A stretch of DNA of 12,633 nucleotides. It comes from Deltaproteobacteria bacterium (GTDB taxonomy: Bacteria > Desulfobacterota > GWC2-55-46 > JADFVP01). The notes below the pieces were generated by a model. It saw only the letters and a program-made list of their open reading frames with translations, ran no database searches and was not told where the DNA came from. This document shows positions 6,193-12,633 of this stretch, piece after piece. The stretch covers positions 1 through 12,633 of the forward strand of contig JAJRYL010000249.1 of assembly GCA_024275855.1 (NCBI GenBank), given 5' to 3'. Numbering within the stretch: the stretch's first letter is position 1; each line of letters starts with the position of its first letter. Made by a program: the position numbers and the translations under genes.

Positions 6193-9100
6193 TTAACATG
6201 CGCTGAGAAGTTCTTTCAACATGTATTTTGCCTGAGAGAGTACCGGTTTTTCCGTGTCCATACTCATAACGAGCCTTGAGTCCGGGGTTACGGTATACGT
6301 TTGAGGGCTTTTATTAAATAGCCCTATAGCCCTGTCGGTTACGCTTTGTGGCGGAGCGGCCTCTCCAACGGCGAACCTAAGGTAGAGCTTGCGCCCTTTT
6401 TGAACAAGTTCCGTAGCCTTTAAATCTCTTAGCGATACCTTAAGGCGCATTACGCTTATCAGGTTCTCAACAAGTTCCGGCAGCTCGCCGAAGCGGTCTT
6501 CCATTTCGTCTGTAATCGAATCGATCTGTTCGGAGTCCGTTGCCCCGGCCAGCCGTTTATATAACCCGAGCCTTAAACGGGTATCGGTTATGTACTCTTC
6601 AGGCAGGTACTGGGAGACCTTCAGGTTTATTTCCGGCGCTACCTCTTCCGTTACTTTTTTGCCTTGCAGTTCGTGTACGGCCTCTTCTAAAAGCTGTGTA
6701 TACATCTCGAAACCTACGGCGGCGATTGAGCCTGACTGCGATGTGCCGAGCAGTTCTCCCGCGCCCCTGATCTCAAGATCGTAGGTCGCTATCTTAAAAC
6801 CGCTTCCGGGGTCGGACAGCTCTTCGATCACCTCTATTCTTTTGCGCGCGTCGTCGCTCATTACTGCCGAGTCCGGGCAGATAAAGTATGCGTACGCCCT
6901 GTGGCTGCTTCTGCCTACCCTTCCTCTCAACTGGTAGAGTTCGGCAAGGCCGAAGCGGTCGGCCCTGTTTATTATTATGGTATTGGCGCTCGGTATGTCG
7001 AGACCCGACTCTATTATAGCGGTAGAGAGAAGCACGTCGATCTCGCCGTTGACAAAACCGAGCATCTTGTTCTCCAACTCGTGCTCCTTCATCTGCCCGT
7101 GCGCCGCTTCTATTCTCGCCCCCGGCACAACGCGCTTTAAAAACGTCAGCAACGACGGCATGGACTGTATTCTGTTATGGACGAAGAAGACCTGCCCGCC
7201 TCTGTTCATCTCTCTTTGAATCGCCTCGGCTATCATCTCTTCGTCAAAACGGATTACCCGTGTCTTGATCGCGAGCCTGTCTTCGGGCGGGGTGTTGATT
7301 ATGGACAGGTCTCTGATAGAGGCGAAAGACATATGCAGGGTGCGCGGTATAGGGGTGGCGGTAAGGGTGAGTACGTCCACCGATTTTTTAAGCTTTTTCA
7401 GGCGCTCTTTCTGCGCCACGCCAAAGCGGTGCTCTTCGTCTATGATAATCATTCCGAGGTCTTTAAAGCAGACGTCTTTTTGCAACAGCCTGTGCGTGCC
7501 TATCAGTATATCCACCTCGCCCGCGGCCAGCCGTTTTATGGTCTCGTTCTGCTCTTTGCGGGATCTGAAGCGGCTGAGCACCTCTACCCTGACCGGGTAC
7601 GGCGCAAGCCTGCTTGTAAACGTTAGAAAGTGCTGTGTGGCGAGTACCGTGGTAGGTACAAGCACCGCTACCTGCTTCGAGTCCAGCGCCGCTTTAAAGG
7701 CCGCCCGTATGGCTACCTCTGTCTTGCCGTAACCGACGTCCCCGCAGACAAGCCTGTCCATTGGACGCTTACGCACCATGTCGTCTATACACTCTTTTAT
7801 CGCGCGCGCCTGGTCCGGTGTCTCAACGTATTCGAAACCGTCCTCAAACTCTTTATACATAGCGTCGGGCGGAGAGTAGCTTATGCCAACGGCTACCTCG
7901 CGCTCCGCGTACAGTTTTAATAACTCGGCGGCCATCTGCTCAACGGCCTGTTTTACCTTGCCGGTGGCCTTTGCCCATCCGGGGCCGCCAAGCCTGTCGA
8001 GCGTTGCCGACCGGCCCTCCATAGCATGGTATCTGCTTATTAAATCCATGCGGGAGACGGGAAGGTAGAGCTTGTCTCCTCCGGCGTATTCGAGCAGAAG
8101 AAAGTCGCTCTCAACCCGTTCGACCTCTAAGCGTTTAAGCCCCCGGTAGAGCGCGATGCCGTGGTGCGCGTGCACAATGTGGTCGCCGACCGCAAGGTCT
8201 TGCAGCTGGGTTAAAAACGCTTCGAGTTTTTTCTTCGGAGGGGGCCGCCTTTTGGCCCGTTCGCCGAATACCTCCTCTTCGGCCACAATCGCGAGCGATT
8301 CGTCTGGAAGAAAAAAACCGCTCGACAAGGTTCCTATAAGAAGCGAAAGGGAAGCCTCTTTTTTATTCAGTATCTCCGCCCCTAACTCTCCTGCGCCTGC
8401 AACGGAGGCGGACAACCCGTACCCTTCTAAAAGCTCAAGGGTTCGTTTGGACTGCGCCCTGTTGTGCGCCGTTAAAAAGACCTTGGCGCCGGTCTTTATC
8501 CATTTTTCTATACGCGCGGCAAGGGGTCTTAAAGGGTCGTCTACCCTCTCCAACTTTTTGCTTTTCAGCTCTGCGGTAAGCTCTTTATTGCTTCTGCAAA
8601 GAAGAGAACCGGAGCCTGTGTGCTCAAACGGTTCAATCTTTAGTTGCGCGAATTCGTTTATACGCTCATACATCTCTTCTGTCGGCATATAGAGCGTATC
8701 CGGTTCTACAAAGAATTTTCCGCTCTCTGAGAGCCGCGCGGACGAGTGCTCTACCTCTTGCGAGTAGGTCTCTATCCGTTTTTTAACAAGAGAGGAGTCT
8801 ATTGTAACTACTGTAGCGCCATTACCTATGTAGTCGAAGAGCGTTGAGAGCGGTGTGTCGTAAAAGAGCGGAAGAAGCGCCTCTATCGATTCGCTCGCAA
8901 GCCCCTGGCGCAGTTTGGTCGAGAGCGGCTCCCACGCGCCGCGCTTTAAAGAGAGTTCGTCCGCGCGGTCTATTACCTTGTCCCGCACCTTCGATCCGCT
9001 AAGGGACTGTGCGGAGGTCTGCCTGCCCGGCAGTAAACACGCGCTCCGTAAAGAGCCGCTAGACCTCTGGGAACTTATCTCGAACGGACGTATCGATTCT

Positions 9101-9786
9101 ACGAGATCGCCGTAAAACTCTATTCTTAACGGGTTGTCGAAAGCGGGCGGGTAGATATCTATAATAGAGCCCCTGTAGCTGACCTCGCCGCGCTCCTCTA
9201 CCATAGTCATACGCCGGTAGCCTAACCTGTCGAGTCGGGCCGTCAGCTCGTCACGCTCGTACTCTCCCTCTACTACGAGGTTCAGCGAGCTTTCGGCCAT
9301 CTGCCCTTTAGGCATTATACGTTGAGCGAGCGCATGGGCGGCGGCGACGACTATAACCGGTCTGTCTTCTAAAAGTCGCGCCATAAGGGCGATTCTTGTG
9401 CTGCGAAGCTCCGGGTGCGTTGTCTGGGTATCGAACGGCAGAACCTCGGTAGACGGATAGAGTTTTACCGAGTCGGAATCGAGAAAGAAAGAGAGGTCTT
9501 TGGCAAAAAGTTCGGCTGCTTCGTCATTCGGCAGCAAAACAAGGACGGCAGCCGGTTTTATCTTGAAAAGAGGCGCTAAAAAGTAGGCCCGCGAAGAGCC
9601 GTGCAGGCCGTTTATAGAGAACTCTTCTTTCGCGCCGAGCCCTGAGACCTTTACAGCGAGCCTGTTCAACGGCGTCTGTAACGTCTGTTCGTTGGCAGTA
9701 CTGCTATTATACGTAGGTACTTTCATCTGTTGCGGAGTCTTGTTCCTTAAGTGCTGTTGTGTTGTTACACAGAGGTTGTTGCTCAT
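6193..9786 (-). CDS. mfd: Mfd, transcription-repair coupling factor
   Basis: Mfd is a cytoplasmic DNA translocase that displaces RNA polymerase stalled at lesions and recruits UvrA. With the chosen start it has 1197 residues; the family is about 1150-1180. The N-terminal UvrB-like module begins at GLHGSSRAYFLAPL (about 60-73). The RNA-polymerase-interacting, CarD-like domain starts near 525 (VGDHIVHAHHGIALYRGL). The translocase has Walker A GDVGYGKTE with Lys688, DEEH at 783-786, LTATPIPRTL, and QLRGRVGR at 952-959. The C-terminal TRCF domain closes the protein. The frame opens at a GTG at 9858, and a further Met lies at 9726. I prefer the ATG at 9786 because AGGGG lies five to six bases before it and an extended -10 box ends about 27 bases upstream. 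No terminator is obvious after the stop, so readthrough into the parvulin genes is possible. Confidence 0.97.
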   Translation of the reverse strand: MSNNLCVTTQQHLRNKTPQQMKVPTYNSSTANEQTLQTPLNRLAVKVSGLGAKEEFSINGLHGSSRAYFLAPLFKIKPAAVLVLLPNDEAAELFAKDLSFFLDSDSVKLYPSTEVLPFDTQTTHPELRSTRIALMARLLEDRPVIVVAAAHALAQRIMPKGQMAESSLNLVVEGEYERDELTARLDRLGYRRMTMVEERGEVSYRGSIIDIYPPAFDNPLRIEFYGDLVESIRPFEISSQRSSGSLRSACLLPGRQTSAQSLSGSKVRDKVIDRADELSLKRGAWEPLSTKLRQGLASESIEALLPLFYDTPLSTLFDYIGNGATVVTIDSSLVKKRIETYSQEVEHSSARLSESGKFFVEPDTLYMPTEEMYERINEFAQLKIEPFEHTGSGSLLCRSNKELTAELKSKKLERVDDPLRPLAARIEKWIKTGAKVFLTAHNRAQSKRTLELLEGYGLSASVAGAGELGAEILNKKEASLSLLIGTLSSGFFLPDESLAIVAEEEVFGERAKRRPPPKKKLEAFLTQLQDLAVGDHIVHAHHGIALYRGLKRLEVERVESDFLLLEYAGGDKLYLPVSRMDLISRYHAMEGRSATLDRLGGPGWAKATGKVKQAVEQMAAELLKLYAEREVAVGISYSPPDAMYKEFEDGFEYVETPDQARAIKECIDDMVRKRPMDRLVCGDVGYGKTEVAIRAAFKAALDSKQVAVLVPTTVLATQHFLTFTSRLAPYPVRVEVLSRFRSRKEQNETIKRLAAGEVDILIGTHRLLQKDVCFKDLGMIIIDEEHRFGVAQKERLKKLKKSVDVLTLTATPIPRTLHMSFASIRDLSIINTPPEDRLAIKTRVIRFDEEMIAEAIQREMNRGGQVFFVHNRIQSMPSLLTFLKRVVPGARIEAAHGQMKEHELENKMLGFVNGEIDVLLSTAIIESGLDIPSANTIIINRADRFGLAELYQLRGRVGRSSHRAYAYFICPDSAVMSDDARKRIEVIEELSDPGSGFKIATYDLEIRGAGELLGTSQSGSIAAVGFEMYTQLLEEAVHELQGKKVTEEVAPEINLKVSQYLPEEYITDTRLRLGLYKRLAGATDSEQIDSITDEMEDRFGELPELVENLISVMRLKVSLRDLKATELVQKGRKLYLRFAVGEAAPPQSVTDRAIGLFNKSPQTYTVTPDSRLVMSMDTEKPVLSQAKYMLKELLSAC

Positions 9787-9812
9787 TATAGCCCCTGTGC
9801 CTGAAACATAAA

Positions 9813-9821
9813 AGTATACCA
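9813..9821 (-). promoter_or_regulatory. Extended -10 promoter of mfd
   Basis: On the minus strand TGGTATACT is an extended -10 element (TG-n-TATACT). The hexamer 17 bases further up, TGGAGC, is a poor -35, which is usual for extended -10 promoters. The start would be near 9806, leaving a leader of about 20 bases with AGGGG before the ATG at 9786. This promoter lies inside the longer reading frame starting at 9858, so if it is real that longer start is not used from this transcript. Confidence 0.45.
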
Positions 9822-9930
9822 TAAGAGAGTTTTTGGCTCCATATTTTGTTTTTAACACTCTTTAAGTCTTATTACTTGCCGTAAACGCAAGAACGCCCGT
9901 TTGAGCAGGGCGCAGAGACGTTCTATCTCG

Positions 9931-9955
9931 ACTCTTAACCTTAATTGAAAAGAGT
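9931..9955. repeat. Inverted repeat upstream of the regulator
   Basis: ACTCTT (9931-9936) and AAGAGT (9950-9955) are perfect arms separated by 13 AT-rich bases, about 60 bases before the regulator's candidate -35 box. The spacing would fit a dimeric DNA-binding protein or a weak hairpin; there is no direct evidence for either. Confidence 0.3.
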
Positions 9956-10000
9956 GGTTGATATATGCTTCGCATGGTAACTTTAAATTAATTGTAGTAG

Positions 10001-10014
10001 GTGGTAAATATCAC
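10001..10014. promoter_or_regulatory. Imperfect palindrome abutting the regulator -35 box
   Basis: GTGGTAAATATCAC reads as an imperfect 14-base palindrome (outer GTG/CAC and inner TA/TA match) and ends immediately before TTGACA. The position is right for an activator or autorepressor site, but the short length leaves chance as a fair alternative. Confidence 0.25.
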
Positions 10015-10042
10015 TTGACATGTATGCATGGTATGATAAAAA
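10015..10042 (+). promoter_or_regulatory. Candidate promoter of the CI-type regulator
   Basis: A consensus -35 TTGACA lies at 10015-10020. Sixteen bases later TAAAAA could serve as a weak -10 (4 of 6). Alternatively TGGTATGAT at 10029-10037 is an extended -10 that would not need the -35. Either way transcription starts around 10045-10050, giving a leader of about 50 bases before the ATG at 10102. Confidence 0.4.
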
Positions 10043-10050
10043 CACATTCT

Positions 10051-10068
10051 GTAAAAAATATATTTTAC
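10051..10068. promoter_or_regulatory. AT-rich near-palindrome at the regulator transcription start
   Basis: GTAAAAAATATATTTTAC is palindromic at all but its two bases seven positions from each end. It sits just after the predicted promoter, where a bound repressor would block transcription, so it is a candidate autoregulatory operator. Its low complexity lowers the weight of the symmetry. Confidence 0.35.
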
Positions 10069-10101
10069 CGTGTAATTTTAAGGGAGAAGGGGTATAAAGA
10101 G

Positions 10102-10605
10102 ATGGAAATAGACTATAAGCAGGTATTTGAAAGGATGTTAAGGGCCGGCAACTTTAAAAACAGCTCGGAGATGGCACGGATGCTCGGTATGACGCCTCAG
10201 GCGATATCGAACCATAAAAAACGGGGTGAGCTTTCCGCCGGGTTGATTATAAGGTTTGCGCAGAAGTGTAATATCTCCGTTGACTGGTTATTGAGCGGCA
10301 GTGGGGAGGTATCCGTAAAGGCAGAGGCCGAGCCGGTAAATGGCGTTTATGCCGGAGTGGTTGTGGTGGACGGGCAGACTGCCGGACGGGTTGAGGGCTC
10401 TTGTTACGGCGGCAAGGATGAGAACGGGCGAATAGAGCGGGAAAAGACGCAAGAGAGCGCCCTGCTCTGTCCCGAAGAGATTATTTATGTAGGCAAGCTA
10501 TTGAAGATTTTAAGAAGTGGACAGAAGACCGCTCCGTCGGCACTTAAGGCGAGTATAGACGTGATAATGGGGGCGGTCTATCCGCATACCCGTCCTATGG
10601 GATAA
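10102..10605 (+). CDS. CI-type helix-turn-helix transcriptional regulator
   Basis: This 167-residue protein has an N-terminal DNA-binding domain of the phage CI repressor type (Phage_CI_repr style). The helix-turn-helix is at about residues 21-41 (SSEMARMLGMTPQAISNHKK), followed by the family's ending ISVDWLLSGSGE at 58-69. After a Gly-rich linker, the C-terminal helix (CPEEIIYVGKLLKILRSGQK, 123-142) might dimerise. No S24 peptidase domain or Ser/Lys dyad is visible, so LexA-like self-cleavage is not expected. The start at 10102 is chosen because AGAAGGGG lies upstream and the protein then begins right at the domain; the in-frame TTG at 9958 would add unlikely residues. It is divergent from mfd and precedes aconitase on the same strand by 124 bases. 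The target is unknown; itself or aconitase are the natural guesses. No phage genes are nearby. Confidence 0.85.
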   Translation: MEIDYKQVFERMLRAGNFKNSSEMARMLGMTPQAISNHKKRGELSAGLIIRFAQKCNISVDWLLSGSGEVSVKAEAEPVNGVYAGVVVVDGQTAGRVEGSCYGGKDENGRIEREKTQESALLCPEEIIYVGKLLKILRSGQKTAPSALKASIDVIMGAVYPHTRPMG

Positions 10606-10618
10606 AAGAGTTTATAGA

Positions 10619-10647
10619 TTGACTTCCAATACAGTATTGAGTATCCT
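10619..10647 (+). promoter_or_regulatory. Aconitase promoter containing a perfect palindromic operator candidate
   Basis: TTGACT (-35, 10619-10624) and TATCCT (-10, 10642-10647) are separated by an ideal 17-base spacer. Inside the spacer CAATACAGTATTG (10627-10639) is a perfect inverted repeat with six-base arms and one central base. A protein bound there would block RNA polymerase. The -35 begins 14 bases after the regulator's stop codon. The leader to the aconitase GTG would be about 75 bases. Confidence 0.5.
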
Positions 10648-10715
10648 TATACCCTTCTTTTAGCGCTTTACATAAGGTGTTGTTGAGTCAGAACTCTATA
10701 TTTTTTTTCAGTCTT

Positions 10716-10723
10716 AAGGAGGG
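10716..10723 (+). promoter_or_regulatory. Ribosome binding site fixing the aconitase GTG start
   Basis: AAGGAGGG is close to a perfect anti-16S match and lies six bases before the GTG at 10730. No ATG competes for it, so it settles the non-standard start codon. Just upstream, GAGT/ACTC with an eight-T run (10685-10708) could form a very weak attenuator-like hairpin. Confidence 0.75.
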
Positions 10724-10729
10724 TTTAAA

Positions 10730-12633
10730 GTGGGTAAGAACGTAACTCAGAAAATTCTTGAGAACCATCTTGTTTCCGGGGAGAGTGTAGTCGGAGAAGA
10801 GATAGGTATCAGGATAGACCAGACAATAACCCAGGACGCAACAGGCACTATGGCGTTTCTTCAGTTCGAGGCAATGGGAGTTGACAAAGTAAAGACAGAC
10901 CTTTCGGTCAGTTATATAGATCATAATACCCTTCAGTACGGCGGTTATGAGAATGCGGACGACCATCGGTTTCTTCAAACGGTAGCCTCCAAACACGGTG
11001 TCTTCTTTTCAAGGCCCGGTAACGGAATATGCCACCAGGTGCATCTTGAAAGGTTCGGCAAACCGGGCGGCACGCTGCTCGGTTCAGACTCACACACCCC
11101 TACCTCCGGCGGCATAGGCATGCTGGCGATGGGCGCGGGCGGTCTCGACGTAGCCGTCGCGATGGGCGGAGGGGCCTTTAGCCTCAACTACCCGGAGGTT
11201 GTGCTCGTTAACCTCAAGGGCAGGTTGAAGCCGTGGGTTTCCGCAAAGGATATTATTCTTGAACTCTTGAGGCGCTTAAGCGTAAAAGGCGGAGTAGGCC
11301 GTGTTATCGAGTACGGCGGAACAGGCGTAAAGAGACTTTCCGTACCGGAGCGCGCGACAATAACAAATATGGGCGCCGAGCTTGGCGCTACCACCTCGGT
11401 CTTTCCAAGCGACGACGTAACGCGCGAGTTTCTCGCCGCGCAGGGCAGAGAGTCCGACTGGTCGGAGCTTGTCGCGGACGACGACGCTAAGTACGACAAG
11501 AAGATAACGATAAACCTCGGTACGCTCGAACCCATGATAGCGCAGCCGCACATGCCGGACGCCGTTGTAAAGGTATCGGAAATCGAAGGTCTGAAGGTCG
11601 ACCAGGTCTGTATCGGGTCCTGCACCAACTCTTCTTACCGCGACCTTATGATCGTTGCGGAGACGCTCTTTAAAGGCGAATACAAGGTTAACCCCGAAGT
11701 CTCCATGACGGTAAGTCCGGGGTCGAGGCAGGTGCTTGAGATGATCTCTCTTAACAAGGGGTTGGCGCACCTTATTCAGGCCGGAGCCAGAATACTCGAA
11801 AGCTCCTGCGGGCCGTGCATAGGAAACGGCCAGTCCCCTCCTAACGAAGGGGTATCGCTTAGAACCTTCAACCGTAACTTTATAGGCCGCAGCGGAACCA
11901 AAAACGCGCAGGTCTACCTGTGCAGTCCTGAAACGGCGGTTGCCGCCGCTATCTTCGGCAAGGTAACGGACCCGCGCAAGTTAGAGAAGTACCCGAAGGT
12001 AAAGATGCCAAAGCAGTTTTTTATAGACGACTCTATGGTTATTCCGCCCTCTGACGACCCTGCTTCGGTTACGGTTATAAAGGGCCCTAATATACAGTCG
12101 CTCCCGATTGCCGAGCCGCTTGCCGACTCTATATCCGGCAAGGTACTCATCAAACTTGGCGATAATATCACTACCGACGATATAACCCCTGCCGGAACGT
12201 GGCTTAAGTACAGGAGCAACGTGCCCAAGTACTCGGAGTCGGTCTTTTCCGGCATTGACGCGGACTTCCATTTGAAAGCGAAAGAGATAGGCGGCGGTTT
12301 TGTAATCGGAGGAGAGAATTACGGACAGGGTTCGTCGCGCGAGCACGCGGCGCTCTGCCCAATGTTCTTAGGCATAAAGGCCGTTATCGCAAAGAGTTTT
12401 GCCCGTATCCATAAAGACAATCTTATAAATTTCGGTATACTGCCGCTTACCTTCGTTAAAGGAAAAGATTACGACTCTTTAAACGACGGTGACGAGCTTG
12501 AGCTGGTCGGTATTCTTGACGGCATTGTTTCAGAGACCATTACTCTTATAAACAGAACAACCGGCAAGGAGATTAAGCTCTCGCACGGTTATACCGGCAG
12601 GCAGGCGGATATGCTCAAGGTTGGCGGAAGGCT
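10730..12633 (+). CDS. acn: Aconitate hydratase, short (about 640-residue) type; 3' end outside window
   Basis: Aconitase interconverts citrate and isocitrate through cis-aconitate in the TCA cycle, using a [4Fe-4S] cluster. The window holds 634 codons with no stop; the short family members are about 640-650 residues, so only the tail is missing. Cluster ligands are Cys298 (GSCTNSS), Cys360 and Cys363 (SSCGPCIG), with almost the same spacing as mitochondrial aconitase. GSDSHTPTSGG begins at residue 118. The C-terminal swivel domain has GDNITTDDITPAG from 477 and GENYGQGSSREHAA with Ser535, Ser536 and Arg537, which correspond to the catalytic Ser642-Ser643-Arg644 region. Overall it matches the mitochondrial and Aquifex-like short class rather than the 890-residue AcnA or AcnB. 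A related hydro-lyase (3-isopropylmalate or homoaconitate) is less likely because those are normally split or lack this full-length pattern. Confidence 0.95.
   Translation, partial: MGKNVTQKILENHLVSGESVVGEEIGIRIDQTITQDATGTMAFLQFEAMGVDKVKTDLSVSYIDHNTLQYGGYENADDHRFLQTVASKHGVFFSRPGNGICHQVHLERFGKPGGTLLGSDSHTPTSGGIGMLAMGAGGLDVAVAMGGGAFSLNYPEVVLVNLKGRLKPWVSAKDIILELLRRLSVKGGVGRVIEYGGTGVKRLSVPERATITNMGAELGATTSVFPSDDVTREFLAAQGRESDWSELVADDDAKYDKKITINLGTLEPMIAQPHMPDAVVKVSEIEGLKVDQVCIGSCTNSSYRDLMIVAETLFKGEYKVNPEVSMTVSPGSRQVLEMISLNKGLAHLIQAGARILESSCGPCIGNGQSPPNEGVSLRTFNRNFIGRSGTKNAQVYLCSPETAVAAAIFGKVTDPRKLEKYPKVKMPKQFFIDDSMVIPPSDDPASVTVIKGPNIQSLPIAEPLADSISGKVLIKLGDNITTDDITPAGTWLKYRSNVPKYSESVFSGIDADFHLKAKEIGGGFVIGGENYGQGSSREHAALCPMFLGIKAVIAKSFARIHKDNLINFGILPLTFVKGKDYDSLNDGDELELVGILDGIVSETITLINRTTGKEIKLSHGYTGRQADMLKVGGR

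Larger units (their letters stand above)
9787..10101. other. Divergent intergenic region between mfd and the regulator
   Basis: These 315 bases separate two divergent genes and hold no convincing coding sequence. They contain the mfd promoter (minus strand), two small adjacent stem-loops (CTTGC/GCAAG at 9875-9891 and CGCCC/GGGCG at 9894-9912), an inverted repeat at 9931-9955, a candidate regulator promoter at 10015-10042 and two AT-rich near-palindromes around it. The DNA right of 9930 is clearly more AT-rich than the neighbouring genes, as expected for a regulatory region. A reading frame opening with TTG at 9958 runs in frame into the regulator, but its extra residues look non-coding. Confidence 0.55.

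Noticed and set aside
8156..8692. 178-codon plus-strand frame inside mfd
   Set aside because: It is antisense to well-conserved mfd coding sequence, with no ribosome binding site or recognisable domain.
9787..9858. Longer mfd start at the GTG at 9858
   Set aside because: It lacks a good ribosome binding site and spans the extended -10 promoter; the added residues do not belong to the family. It cannot be fully excluded.
9958..10101. N-terminal extension of the regulator from a TTG
   Set aside because: The extra 48 residues fall over promoter-like AT-rich DNA with TTGACA, and the helix-turn-helix family starts at the 10102 ATG, which has an SD upstream.
11188..11770. Minus-strand frames of 146 and 164 codons opposite aconitase
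   Set aside because: The plus-strand aconitase reading is unambiguous here and contains a cluster ligand; the opposite frames are shadows.

Overview
The window looks like chromosomal DNA of a Gram-negative bacterium of intermediate GC content, probably a deltaproteobacterium-like (Desulfobacterota) lineage. Three things point there. A leftward series reads mfd, lipoprotein parvulin, SurA-like parvulin, pdxA, uvrA, an order I recall from that group. Periplasmic folding factors with a signal peptide and a lipobox imply an outer membrane. The aconitase is the short, roughly 640-residue type. The lineage call is inference from gene order and protein style; no marker gene is present.

Layout: 1-9786 is read on the minus strand. 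From right to left it holds mfd (transcription-repair coupling factor), a parvulin lipoprotein gene cut by one in-frame TAA, a SurA-like parvulin overlapping it by GTGA, pdxA (vitamin B6 synthesis), a 387-base gap rich in inverted repeats, and uvrA, which runs off the left edge. Directly upstream of uvrA lies a decayed copy of uvrA codons 6-34, offset by exactly 120 bases. From 9958 rightward everything is on the plus strand: a small CI-type helix-turn-helix regulator, then an aconitate hydratase that runs off the right edge only a few residues short of its expected end.

How the genes fit together: Mfd removes stalled RNA polymerase from lesions and recruits UvrA, so the two repair genes flank the cluster. 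The two parvulins would help fold and deliver envelope proteins, and the SurA-like gene is translationally coupled to the broken one. PdxA makes a pyridoxal phosphate precursor and has no evident functional link beyond sharing the transcript. On the other side, the regulator sits 124 bases before aconitase. The aconitase promoter carries a perfect 13-bp palindrome between its -35 and -10 boxes, which makes local control of aconitase the most testable regulatory hypothesis.

I found no mobile-element gene, CRISPR array, tRNA or rRNA. The points most worth following are the in-frame stop in the lipoprotein parvulin, the duplicated uvrA start, the operator-like palindrome in the aconitase promoter, and a perfect REP-like hairpin in the uvrA-pdxA gap.
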